This document shows, piece by piece, positions 1 to 7,556 of a DNA stretch of 64,000 bases (the stretch's first letter is position 1; each line of letters begins with the position of its first letter). The stretch is from contig NZ_JAUSSG010000001.1 in assembly GCF_030812215.1 (NCBI RefSeq), forward strand, positions 248,001 through 312,000, read 5' to 3'. The notes below the pieces were generated by a model, which searched no databases, was not told where the DNA came from, and worked only from the letters and a program-made list of their open reading frames with translations. A program made the translations under genes and the position numbers. This DNA is from Variovorax boronicumulans (GTDB lineage: Bacteria; Pseudomonadota; Gammaproteobacteria; Burkholderiales; Burkholderiaceae_C).

Positions 1-776
1 TGGCGGGCCCGTGAAAGCGCCTGCAGCGCCGTGATAAGGGGCGGGTCGCCCACGGCTTCCAGGTCCTGTGTGGCGAGTTCGAGCAGCAGTTGCTGCGCGT
101 GCGCCGCATGGCCGATGCTGCGCGCGAAGGTAGCGCGGAACTGCGGAAACGCCTGCTCCAGCGCGGGCAGCAGCACCGCGCGAATCCGGTTGCGGGTGTA
201 GCGGGCGTCGCCGTTGCTCGGATCTTCGATCCAGGACAGATCGCGCTGCGCGAGCCACGCGCGGATATCGGCCGCGGGCACCGCGAGCAGCGGCCTGTAC
301 AGGCTCAGACCATTGCGCTCGGCGCACGCCGGCATGGCCGACAGGCCCGGAAGCCCCGCGCCACGCGACAACGCCAGCAGGAGCGTCTCGACCTGGTCGT
401 CGGCATGGTGCCCCAGGGCGATCGATGAAATGGGGGGCCGCTGCGCATCGCCGGCGCGGGCCATGACGGCGAAGGCTTCGTAACGCGCACGTCGAGCCGT
501 ATCTTCGGGGCTGTCGCCCGGCGCATGTCGAGCATCGACGCGATGCACGACGAGGGGCACGCCGAGCCTCTCACACACCGCTTCGCAATGCCGCTCGAAA
601 TCGTCGGCCGCGGCCTGCAGTCCGTGATGCACATGAAAAGCCACCACTTGCCCCGGCCAGCGCGATGCGCAGGCGGCCAGCAAGGCGGTGGAGTCCGCAC
701 CGCCACTGAAGCCCACCGCCAGCGGCCACTGCGCCGGCTCGAACGCGGCCATGGCGCGTTCGAAGGCTTCGCTCAT
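1..776 (-). CDS. tilS: tRNA(Ile)-lysidine synthetase TilS, 3' end cut by window edge
   Basis: TilS makes lysidine at C34 of tRNA-Ile(CAU) using ATP and lysine, so that the tRNA reads AUA codons. The frame starts with ATG at 776 and stays open to base 1, giving 258 codons; the C-terminal part lies outside the window. The ATP-pyrophosphatase P-loop SGGADS is at residues 24-29, followed by the family strings HVHHGLQ and ALGHHADDQVET and the region ending NRIRAVLLPAL. It starts 11 bases after the accA stop on the same strand, so it is probably the last gene of a cysS-glycosylase-accA-tilS transcript. Seen: motifs and open frame. Known: the P-loop N-type ATPase family. Identification is secure; only the length is unknown. 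Confidence 0.93.
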   Translation of the reverse strand, partial: MSEAFERAMAAFEPAQWPLAVGFSGGADSTALLAACASRWPGQVVAFHVHHGLQAAADDFERHCEAVCERLGVPLVVHRVDARHAPGDSPEDTARRARYEAFAVMARAGDAQRPPISSIALGHHADDQVETLLLALSRGAGLPGLSAMPACAERNGLSLYRPLLAVPAADIRAWLAQRDLSWIEDPSNGDARYTRNRIRAVLLPALEQAFPQFRATFARSIGHAAHAQQLLLELATQDLEAVGDPPLITALQALSRAR

Positions 777-787
777 GGGGGGCTTGC

Positions 788-1768
788 TTATCTGCCGGTG
801 TCGGCCTTGGTGTCGTTGAAACGGCCGTAGCTCTGCAGGCGCTCGTAGCGGCGCTCCAGCAGTTCCTTCGGCTTCAGGTCGCTGACCTGGCGGAACGCAT
901 CGTTCAGCGCCCGCTTGAGGAAAGCCGCCATCTGGCGGTGGTCGCGGTGCGCGCCGCCAACCGGCTCGTTCACGATCTTGTCGACCAGGCCCAGTGCCTT
1001 CAGGCGATGCGCCGTGATGCCGAGCGCATCGGCCGCTTCCTGCGCCTTGTCGCTGGTCTTCCAGAGGATGGACGCGCAACCTTCGGGGCTGATGACCGAA
1101 TAGATCGAATACTGCAGCATCACGAGCTGGTCGCCGACCGAGATGGCCAGCGCACCGCCGGAGCCGCCCTCGCCGATGATCGTGACGATGATCGGCACCT
1201 CGAGCTGCGCCATCTCGAAGATGTTGCGGCCAATGGCTTCGGACTGGCCACGCTCTTCGGCATCGATGCCGGGGTACGCGCCGGGCGTATCCACGAAGGT
1301 GAACACGGGCAGCTTGAACTTCTCGGCCGTCTTCATGAGCCGCAGGGCCTTGCGGTAGCCCTCGGGCTTGCTCATGCCGAAGTTGCGCGCAGTGCGCTCT
1401 TTTGTGTCGCGGCCCTTTTGATGGCCCAAAACCATGCAGGGCACGCCGTTGAAGCGCGCGAGGCCGCCCACGATCGACAGGTCGTCGGCAAAGTGCCGGT
1501 CGCCGTGCAGTTCGACGAAATCGGTGAAGATTTCGTTGACGTAGTCGAGCGTGTAGGGGCGTTCCGGATGCCGGGCGATCTTGGTGATCTGCCAGGGCGT
1601 CAGGTCGCTGTAGATGTCCTTGGTGAGTTGCTGGCTTTTCTTGCCGAGCTGATCGATTTCTTCCGAAATGTCGACCGCCGATTCGGTCTGTACATAGCGC
1701 AGTTCTTCGATTTTTGTTTCGAGTTCAGCAATGGGCTGCTCGAAGTCGAGGAAGGTTCGTTTTGCCAA
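788..1768 (-). CDS. accA: Acetyl-CoA carboxylase carboxyltransferase subunit alpha
   Basis: AccA is the alpha subunit of the carboxyltransferase half of acetyl-CoA carboxylase, which with AccD moves CO2 from carboxybiotin to acetyl-CoA to make malonyl-CoA for fatty acid synthesis. I place the start at a TTG (1768) because the protein then begins [16 protein letters not shown], matching the usual AccA N-terminus, and AGGAG sits 6 bases upstream. The upstream in-frame ATG would add 38 unrelated residues. Length is 326 aa, close to the usual 319. The glycine-rich [10 protein letters not shown] segment and the QKGRDTKER region are typical of the biotin-dependent carboxyltransferase fold. It lies 19 bases after the glycosylase gene and 11 bases before tilS, consistent with one transcript. 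Confidence 0.96.
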   Translation of the reverse strand: MAKRTFLDFEQPIAELETKIEELRYVQTESAVDISEEIDQLGKKSQQLTKDIYSDLTPWQITKIARHPERPYTLDYVNEIFTDFVELHGDRHFADDLSIVGGLARFNGVPCMVLGHQKGRDTKERTARNFGMSKPEGYRKALRLMKTAEKFKLPVFTFVDTPGAYPGIDAEERGQSEAIGRNIFEMAQLEVPIIVTIIGEGGSGGALAISVGDQLVMLQYSIYSVISPEGCASILWKTSDKAQEAADALGITAHRLKALGLVDKIVNEPVGGAHRDHRQMAAFLKRALNDAFRQVSDLKPKELLERRYERLQSYGRFNDTKADTGR

Positions 1769-1787
1769 CGTCTTCTCCTGTTTTATT

Positions 1788-2438
1788 TCAATACGCGACC
1801 GGCACGGGGTCCAGCGACCGCCAAATATACCAAGTCGCCACGCTGCAATATGGCGCCCAGGCCACGGCGACGTCGCGGGCATCGCTGCGGCTGACCGGGT
1901 CGCCCGAAAAGTAGTTGACGCTGATGCCGTTGAGCAGGCCGACGTCGTCCACAGGCAGCACGTTCGGCCGCATCAGGTGGAAGATGAGGAACATCTCGGC
2001 CGTCCAGCGGCCGATGCCGCGAATGGCCACGAGCTCTTCGATGATGAGCTCGTCGGCCATGTCCTTCCACGCATCGACGTGCACCACGCCCGAGTCGAAA
2101 TGCAGGGCCAGGTCGACCAGGTATTCGATCTTGCGCGCCGAGAGGCCCGCGGCGCGCATGTCGTCGACCTTCAGCTTGAGCACGTTGGCCGGCGTCAGCT
2201 TGCGCGGCAGCACGGCGAACTTGTCCCAGACCGTTTGCGCGGCCTTCACCGAGATCTGCTGGCCCACGACGCTGCGCGCCAGCGTGGTGAAGGCGTCGCC
2301 GCGCGATTCGAGGCAGGCTTCGCCGAATTTCGGAATCAACCGCTTCATCACGCGGTCTTTCTTGGCCAGGTGCTTGCAGGCCTCTTCCCAATAGTCCGGC
2401 GTGTAGATCTGAACGGTCGGGTTCTTGGAAGCGGGCAT
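1788..2438 (-). CDS. HhH-GPD DNA-3-methyladenine glycosylase (AlkA-like)
   Basis: This is a 216-residue base-excision glycosylase that removes alkylated purines such as 3-methyladenine from DNA. The helix-hairpin-helix is seen at [13 protein letters not shown] (about residues 138-150) and the catalytic aspartate region at LPVDDVGL (D165 expected to be the nucleophile-activating residue). The segment [12 protein letters not shown] is also typical. It is shorter than E. coli AlkA and lacks its N-terminal TBP-like domain, like MagIII/yeast Mag-type enzymes. I chose ATG 2438. A GTG that overlaps the cysS stop codon and lies 7 codons upstream in frame is an alternative that would couple translation to cysS. 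The neighbours are housekeeping and give no functional clue. Confidence 0.88.
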   Translation of the reverse strand: MPASKNPTVQIYTPDYWEEACKHLAKKDRVMKRLIPKFGEACLESRGDAFTTLARSVVGQQISVKAAQTVWDKFAVLPRKLTPANVLKLKVDDMRAAGLSARKIEYLVDLALHFDSGVVHVDAWKDMADELIIEELVAIRGIGRWTAEMFLIFHLMRPNVLPVDDVGLLNGISVNYFSGDPVSRSDARDVAVAWAPYCSVATWYIWRSLDPVPVAY

Positions 2439-2455
2439 GGGGTTGGTGGTTCCGT

Positions 2456-3835
2456 TCACTTCGCGACGGTCCAGCTCGTGCCGGTGGGCGAATCCTTGAG
2501 CACGATGCCCTGGTCCAGCAACCCCTGGCGGATGCGATCGGCCTCGGCGAAATTCTTCGCGGCCTTGGCGGCGGCACGTGCATCGATCTGCACCTGGATG
2601 GCCGCATCGTCGAGCGTCGCACCTGCGCGGAGGAAACTCTTCGGATCGCTCTGCAATATCTGCACGCACCCGCCCAGCGCCTTCAACAGCCCGGCCTGCG
2701 TGGCCGACCGCGTGCGGTTGACCTCGCCCGCCAGGTCGAACAGCACGGCCACCGCTTCGGGCGTGGCGAAGTCTTCGTCCATCGCGGCCTTGAAGCGCGC
2801 GGCGTAGGGGTCGTTCCAGTCGATTGCCGTCACCTCGGCCGGCGTCACCAGGTCGAGCGCCGTGTACAGCCGCGTGAGCGAGTTGCGCGCGTCGTCCAGG
2901 TGCACGTCGCTGTAGTTGAGCGGCCGGCGGTAGTGCGCGCGCAGCACGAAGAAGCGGATGGTCTCGGCGTCGTACTTCTTCAGCACATCGCGGATCAGGA
3001 AGAAGTTGCCCAGGCTCTTGGACATCTTCTCGTTGTCGGTCACGATGAAGCCGTTGTGCATCCAGTAGTTGGACAGCGGCTTGTCGTTGGCGCCTTCGCT
3101 CTGTGCGATTTCGTTCTCGTGGTGCGGGAACTGCAGGTCTTCGCCGCCGCCGTGGATGTCGAGCGTTTCGCCCAGCAGCGCGCAGGCCATGGCCGAGCAC
3201 TCGATGTGCCAGCCCGGACGACCGGCGCCGAACTCGCTGGCCCACTTGACCTCTTCGGGCTCGCTGGCCTTCGCGCTCTTCCAGAGCACGGGGTCGAGCG
3301 GGTCGTCCTTGCCGTCGAGCACGGCCACGCGTTCGCCCGCGTGCAGCTCGTCGATCGACTTGCCGCTCAGCTTGCCGTAGCCCGGGAACTTGCGCACCGC
3401 GTAGTTCACGTCGCCGTTCTCGGCGCGATAGGCCAGGCCCTTCTTCTCGAGCGTGCCGATCATCGACAGCATCTGCGGGATGTAGTCGGTGGCGCGCGGC
3501 TCGTGCGTGGGGCGCTCGATGCCGAGGGCATCGGCGTCTTCGTGCAGCGCATCGATCATGCGATCGGTCAGTGCGCGGATGCTCTCGCCGTTTTCCACGG
3601 CGCGGCGAATGATCTTGTCGTCGATGTCGGTGATGTTGCGCACATAGGTCACATCGAAACCGCTGGCCTTGAGCCAGCGCTGCACCACGTCGAAGGCGAT
3701 CATCGAGCGGGCATGGCCCAGGTGGCAGTAGTCGTAGACCGTCATGCCGCAAACGTACATGCGCACCTTGCCAGGTTGCAATGGGGAGAATTCCTCCAAT
3801 TCACGCGACAGCGTGTTGTAGATGCGCAGACTCAT
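2456..3835 (-). CDS. cysS: Cysteinyl-tRNA synthetase
   Basis: This class I synthetase charges tRNA-Cys with cysteine. It is 459 aa, close to E. coli CysRS (461). The HIGH-type signature is HLGH at residues 38-41 within [13 protein letters not shown], and KMSKS is at residues 270-274. The zinc ligands expected in CysRS are visible: C29, C213 (HIECSAM), and H/E of PHHENE near 238-242. ATG 3835 is chosen because the protein then starts [16 protein letters not shown] as usual; an upstream in-frame ATG would add 39 residues from the divergent promoter region. It is transcribed divergently from the TPR gene at 4039 and leads a minus-strand operon with the glycosylase, accA and tilS. Confidence 0.97.
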   Translation of the reverse strand: MSLRIYNTLSRELEEFSPLQPGKVRMYVCGMTVYDYCHLGHARSMIAFDVVQRWLKASGFDVTYVRNITDIDDKIIRRAVENGESIRALTDRMIDALHEDADALGIERPTHEPRATDYIPQMLSMIGTLEKKGLAYRAENGDVNYAVRKFPGYGKLSGKSIDELHAGERVAVLDGKDDPLDPVLWKSAKASEPEEVKWASEFGAGRPGWHIECSAMACALLGETLDIHGGGEDLQFPHHENEIAQSEGANDKPLSNYWMHNGFIVTDNEKMSKSLGNFFLIRDVLKKYDAETIRFFVLRAHYRRPLNYSDVHLDDARNSLTRLYTALDLVTPAEVTAIDWNDPYAARFKAAMDEDFATPEAVAVLFDLAGEVNRTRSATQAGLLKALGGCVQILQSDPKSFLRAGATLDDAAIQVQIDARAAAKAAKNFAEADRIRQGLLDQGIVLKDSPTGTSWTVAK

Positions 3836-3942
3836 GAGACTCGGAAAGCGTCGCTTCGCGCACGTGCGGCACGGGCGAACGACGGGGTATTTCAGGGGTG
3901 ACGGGGACAGTGGCCACGAGGGGTTGGACATGGCCCCTCGGC

Positions 3943-3948
3943 TACAAT
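3943..3948 (+). promoter_or_regulatory. Probable -10 box for the TPR/cyclophilin operon
   Basis: TACAAT lies in the cysS/TPR divergent intergenic region, about 90 bases before the TPR gene start. A TTGGAC string lies only 13 bases upstream, too close for an ideal -35, so a well-matched -35 is not evident. Transcription would start near 3955. Confidence 0.4.
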
Positions 3949-4038
3949 GCAACGCAGTATAAACGGCCGCCGCAGCCTGCTGCCGCGTCCCTCCCGGGTG
4001 TTCTCCAGGCCCGCATTCCCCAATCCTGCCGAGGCTTC

Positions 4039-4629
4039 ATGAAGCACGCCGTGTTCACCAAATTTTCCATCGCCTTCGCGCTCCTGTTCAGCCTGTGGGG
4101 TTCCGTTGCGCATGCCAACGAGTACGACGAAGTGAACCTTCTGCTGCGTCAAGGCAAGGCCACCGAAGCGCTCGCCAAGGCCGACACCTACATCGCCGGC
4201 AAGCCGCGCGATCCGCAGATGCGCTTTCTGCGCGGCGTGATCCTCACCGAGCAGAACAAGCAGCCCGAGGCCATCATCGCCTTCACCCAGCTCACGCAAG
4301 ACTTCCCCGAGCTGCCCGAGCCCTACAACAATCTCGCGGCGCTGTATGCCTCGCAGAGCAAGTTCGACCAGGCACGCGCCGCGCTCGAAACCGCCCTCCG
4401 GCTCAATCCGAACTACGCGACCGCGCACGAGAACCTCGGCGACGTGTATGCGCGCCTCGCGGCTCAGGAGTACGTGAAGGCGCAGCAGTTCGCCAGCACC
4501 AACGCCAGCGTCGCGCCCAAGCTCGTGCTGATCCGCCAGATCTTCACGTCCAAGGCCGAAGCCGAAGCCGCCGCGCTGCCGGCTGCGCCTCCGGTCATCC
4601 GCAAGCCGGTCGGCAAGTCCAGCAAGTAA
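4039..4629 (+). CDS. Secreted tetratricopeptide-repeat protein
   Basis: This 196-residue protein has a clear Sec signal peptide (residues 1-26, ending SVAHA before NEYDE) and so probably acts in the periplasm. The mature part holds about three TPR units: the first near [19 protein letters not shown], then a unit around [25 protein letters not shown] and one at [21 protein letters not shown]. TPRs mediate protein-protein contacts; no catalytic motif is visible. The C-terminus is Ala/Pro/Lys rich. ATG 4039 is chosen because it opens the signal peptide; an upstream in-frame start would bury it. It is followed 77 bases later by two cyclophilin genes and may share their transcript, suggesting a link to envelope protein folding (inference). 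Specific function unknown. Confidence 0.85.
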   Translation: MKHAVFTKFSIAFALLFSLWGSVAHANEYDEVNLLLRQGKATEALAKADTYIAGKPRDPQMRFLRGVILTEQNKQPEAIIAFTQLTQDFPELPEPYNNLAALYASQSKFDQARAALETALRLNPNYATAHENLGDVYARLAAQEYVKAQQFASTNASVAPKLVLIRQIFTSKAEAEAAALPAAPPVIRKPVGKSSK

Positions 4630-4706
4630 GCCGCTGCCGGCACGGGCGGTGCGACGTATTCGTTGCACGGTCCGCGCCCTCCCCCCTTTCGCAAACGGAG
4701 CATCAC

Positions 4707-5297
4707 TTGACGATCCACGCCTTTTCAAGATTCAGCCGCCGCAACGCCTTCATCCTGGCCGCGGCCATCGGTTTCGCCGCCACCGGCTACGCGCAGCAAG
4801 CCGCACCGCGCGTGAAGCTGGCCACCTCGGCCGGCGACATCGTGGTCGAGCTCGATGCGGCCAAGGCACCCAAGACGGTCGAGAACTTCCTGCAGTACGT
4901 GAAGGACAAGCACTACGACGGCACGGTGTTCCACCGCGTGATCGACGGCTTCATGATCCAGGGCGGAGGCTTTACCGCCGACATGAAGCAGAAGCCCACG
5001 CGCGCGCCGATCCCGCTCGAAGCGGACAACGGCCTGAAGAACGACAAGTACACGATCGCCATGGCGCGCACCGGCAACCCGAACTCGGCCACCTCGCAGT
5101 TCTTCATCAACGTGAAGAACAACGACTCGCTCAACGCGCCCAACCCCGACGGCTACGGCTACACGGTGTTCGGCAAGGTCGTGTCCGGCACCGACGTGGT
5201 CGACAAGATCCGCGCCGTGCAGACCGGCAACAAGGGCGGCATGCAGAACGTGCCTGTCGAGACCATCACCATCCAATCCGCCACGCTGGCGAAGTAA
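4707..5297 (+). CDS. ppiA: Exported peptidyl-prolyl cis-trans isomerase (cyclophilin A type)
   Basis: This cyclophilin-type PPIase catalyses proline isomerisation in folding proteins. Residues 1-30 form a signal peptide (basic start, then [15 protein letters not shown] before QQAAPRV), so the enzyme should be periplasmic. The core motifs are [13 protein letters not shown] and [10 protein letters not shown], which carry the catalytic Arg and substrate-binding Phe/Gln. A TTG start at 4707 is chosen: GGAG lies 6 bases upstream and no in-frame ATG or GTG gives a sensible signal peptide. Length is 196 aa, in the PpiA range. It is followed 32 bases later by a cytoplasmic paralogue, ppiB, with very similar core sequence, so the pair looks like a tandem duplication with split localisation. 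Confidence 0.92.
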   Translation: MTIHAFSRFSRRNAFILAAAIGFAATGYAQQAAPRVKLATSAGDIVVELDAAKAPKTVENFLQYVKDKHYDGTVFHRVIDGFMIQGGGFTADMKQKPTRAPIPLEADNGLKNDKYTIAMARTGNPNSATSQFFINVKNNDSLNAPNPDGYGYTVFGKVVSGTDVVDKIRAVQTGNKGGMQNVPVETITIQSATLAK

Positions 5298-5329
5298 TTC
5301 ATCCCCAATTTCCGAAGAAGGAGTCCCTC

Positions 5330-5842
5330 ATGAGCAACCCCCAAGTCGAACTGCACATCAAGAACTACGGCGTGATCACGCTCGAACTCGACGCCGAGAA
5401 GGCCCCCAAGTCGGCCGAGAACTTCATCGCCTACGTGAAGAAGGGCCACTACGACAACACGGTGTTCCACCGCGTGATCCCGGGCTTCATGGTGCAAGGC
5501 GGCGGCTTCGAGCCCGGCATGAAGCAAAAGCCCACCGGCGCCGAAATCGAGAACGAAGCCAACAACGGCCTGAAGAACGCCAACTACACCGTCGCCATGG
5601 CCCGCACCAGCGCGCCGCACTCGGCCACCGCGCAGTTCTTCATCAACGTGGCCGACAACGGCTTCCTGAACCACACGGCCCCCTCGGCCCAGGGCTGGGG
5701 CTACGCGGTGTTCGGCAAGGTCATCAACGGCACCGACGTGGTCGACAAGATCAAGGCCGTGAAGACGGGCCGCAAGGGCTTCCACGACGACGTGCCGCTC
5801 GAAGACGTGGTGATCGAAAAGGCTGTCGTCATCTCGGAATGA
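5330..5842 (+). CDS. ppiB: Cytoplasmic peptidyl-prolyl cis-trans isomerase (cyclophilin B type)
   Basis: This 170-residue cyclophilin has no signal peptide and so should be cytoplasmic. The active-site motifs [13 protein letters not shown] and [10 protein letters not shown] are intact. ATG 5330 follows an AAGAAGGAG ribosome-binding site at a good distance. It lies between ppiA and lpxH in a tightly packed plus-strand group (32 and 19 base gaps), an arrangement common in Burkholderiales as far as I recall. Sequence similarity to the neighbouring exported ppiA product is high across the whole core, including the GLKN.YT.AMAR stretch, which supports duplication as the origin of the pair. Confidence 0.95.
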   Translation: MSNPQVELHIKNYGVITLELDAEKAPKSAENFIAYVKKGHYDNTVFHRVIPGFMVQGGGFEPGMKQKPTGAEIENEANNGLKNANYTVAMARTSAPHSATAQFFINVADNGFLNHTAPSAQGWGYAVFGKVINGTDVVDKIKAVKTGRKGFHDDVPLEDVVIEKAVVISE

Positions 5843-5861
5843 CCCACAGGTACGGCGCGGC

Positions 5862-6638
5862 ATGACCAACGTGGCGAACCCGGCTTTCACCGAGCTGGTG
5901 GCGCCGCCCGCGTGGCGCACCGTCGACCTGATCTCCGACCTGCACCTGCAGGCCGGCGAGCCCGCCACCTTCAATGCCTGGAAGGGCTACCTGGAAACCA
6001 CGCCGGCCGATGCGCTCGTCATCCTCGGCGACCTGTTCGAGGTGTGGGTGGGCGACGACGCCGCAGCCGAGCCCGGCTTCGAGGCGCAATGCGCCGAACT
6101 GCTGCGCCGCACCGCCGAGCGGCTGCCGGTGTTCTTCATGCACGGCAACCGCGACTTCCTGGTCGGCCCCGCGCTCGCGGCGCAATGCGACCTCACACTG
6201 CTCGACGATCCCACCGTGCTGGTGCTGCACGGCCAGCGCTGGCTTCTGAGCCACGGCGACATCCTCTGCCTCGAAGACACCGAATACCTCAAGTTCCGCG
6301 CGATGGTTCGCACGCCCGAATGGCAGTCCGCGTTTCTAGCCCACCCGCTCGAGGAACGGCGCGCCCTTGCGCGCGCGATGCGCACGCAGAGCGAAGACCG
6401 CAAGCGCAATCCGTCGACGATCTGGGCGGACGTGGACACCGGTGCCGCCCGCCAATGGCTGCAGCAGGCCCAGGCAAGAACGATGGTGCACGGCCACACG
6501 CACCGCCCCGCCGAGCACGATCTGGGCAACGGCCTGCGCCGCATCGTGCTGAGCGACTGGGACGCGGCAGCCCATCCGCCGCGCGCGCAGTTGCTGTGCC
6601 TCTCCGCCGCCGGCGCGCAACGCGTCGACCTGCGCTAG
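5862..6638 (+). CDS. lpxH: UDP-2,3-diacylglucosamine diphosphatase
   Basis: LpxH hydrolyses UDP-2,3-diacylglucosamine to lipid X and UMP, a step in lipid A synthesis at the inner membrane surface. The calcineurin-like metallophosphatase signature is complete: DLH (residues 26-28), GDLFEVWVGDD (56-66), GNRD (95-98), SHGD (about 130) and HGHTHRP (210-216), giving the two-metal site ligands. Length 258 aa is a little above the E. coli enzyme (240) owing to an N-terminal extension. ATG 5862 is 19 bases after ppiB and likely co-transcribed. GC content and codon use match the neighbours. Confidence 0.94.
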   Translation: MTNVANPAFTELVAPPAWRTVDLISDLHLQAGEPATFNAWKGYLETTPADALVILGDLFEVWVGDDAAAEPGFEAQCAELLRRTAERLPVFFMHGNRDFLVGPALAAQCDLTLLDDPTVLVLHGQRWLLSHGDILCLEDTEYLKFRAMVRTPEWQSAFLAHPLEERRALARAMRTQSEDRKRNPSTIWADVDTGAARQWLQQAQARTMVHGHTHRPAEHDLGNGLRRIVLSDWDAAAHPPRAQLLCLSAAGAQRVDLR

Positions 6639-6663
6639 TCGCGCCCGAACCGCGGAACTGCCG

Positions 6664-7455
6664 ATGTTCAAGTGGCTGCGTCGTCTGCGCGCCCTGCCCC
6701 CGATTCCCGATGCCGCCTGGCAGGCCACGCTGGCGCGCTATGCCTTCCTGGCCGACCGCCCCGCTACCGATGTGCAGCGGCTGCGCGCGCTGGCGGCCGA
6801 ATTCCTTCGCGACAAGGAATTCCACGGCACCCAAGGCTTTGTCATCACCGACGAGGTGGCACTGGCCATCGCCGCGCAGGCCGTGCTGCCCGTGCTGCAC
6901 CTGAAGGGCCATCTCGACTGGTACGACGATTTCGTCGGCATCGTGGTGCATCCGTCCGAGGTCGTGGCGCGGCGCAAGGTCGTCGACGAGGCGCTGGTCG
7001 TGCACGAGTACGACGAGGTGGTCGCCGGCGAAGCCATGGACCGCGGCCCGGTCATGCTCAGCTGGCAGGACGTGCTCGCGAGCAGCGTCACCAGCGAAGG
7101 CGGCTACAACGTCGTGATCCACGAGTTCGCCCACAAGATCGACATGCGCGGCGGCGACGCCGATGGCTGCCCGCCCTTGCCGTCCGGCTTCGCGGGCAAG
7201 CGCAGTGCCCGCGAATCGCGCGCCGCGTGGCTGGCCGTGCTGCAACCGGCCTACGACGATTTCCGTGAGAAGACCATCATGGCCGAGCGCTTCGGTGCCG
7301 AGCCGCCGTGGCTGGACGATTACGGCGCGACATCGATCAGCGAGTTCTTCGCGGTGGCCTGCGAGGCCTACTTCGTGAATCGTCCGAACTTCGCCCGGGA
7401 TTTCGCCGCGGTGACCGTTCTCTTTGATGAGTTTTTCCTGGGCAGGCAAGACTGA
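6664..7455 (+). CDS. mtfA: MtfA-type zinc metallopeptidase
   Basis: This 263-residue cytosolic protein is of the MtfA/YeeI family. E. coli MtfA binds the repressor Mlc and has aminopeptidase activity, linking it to glucose PTS control. The zinc-binding HEXXH motif is HEFAH at residues 153-157, in VVIHEFAHKID, and a downstream EFFAVACEAYF segment supplies the third-ligand glutamate region. The substrate-pocket string HLDWYDDFVGIVVHPSE is also family-typical. It follows lpxH by 25 bases and ends just before a strong bidirectional terminator. Whether an Mlc partner exists in this organism cannot be judged here, so the regulatory role is not assured even though the family is clear. Confidence 0.9.
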   Translation: MFKWLRRLRALPPIPDAAWQATLARYAFLADRPATDVQRLRALAAEFLRDKEFHGTQGFVITDEVALAIAAQAVLPVLHLKGHLDWYDDFVGIVVHPSEVVARRKVVDEALVVHEYDEVVAGEAMDRGPVMLSWQDVLASSVTSEGGYNVVIHEFAHKIDMRGGDADGCPPLPSGFAGKRSARESRAAWLAVLQPAYDDFREKTIMAERFGAEPPWLDDYGATSISEFFAVACEAYFVNRPNFARDFAAVTVLFDEFFLGRQD

Positions 7456-7490
7456 GCGGCGACAGGGTCCGCTGATTTCGGCACCTCCCC

Positions 7491-7520
7491 AAAAAAAGAC
7501 GCCCCGTGGGGCGTCTTTTT
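7491..7520. terminator. Bidirectional rho-independent terminator
   Basis: A perfect 13-base-pair inverted repeat (AAAAAGACGCCCC / GGGGCGTCTTTTT, with GT at the centre, so the real loop is about 4 bases) lies between the convergent genes mtfA and the DUF349 gene. A and T tracts on both flanks make it work in either direction. Confidence 0.9.
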
Positions 7521-7556
7521 CATGGCCGTGCGGCCCGTGCGGCCTTGCTTGCGTAT

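Noticed and set aside
1788..3752. 654-codon minus-strand frame covering the glycosylase and part of cysS
   Set aside because: Only the last 216 codons resemble a protein family; the rest is the out-of-frame shadow of cysS. The glycosylase start was set at 2438.
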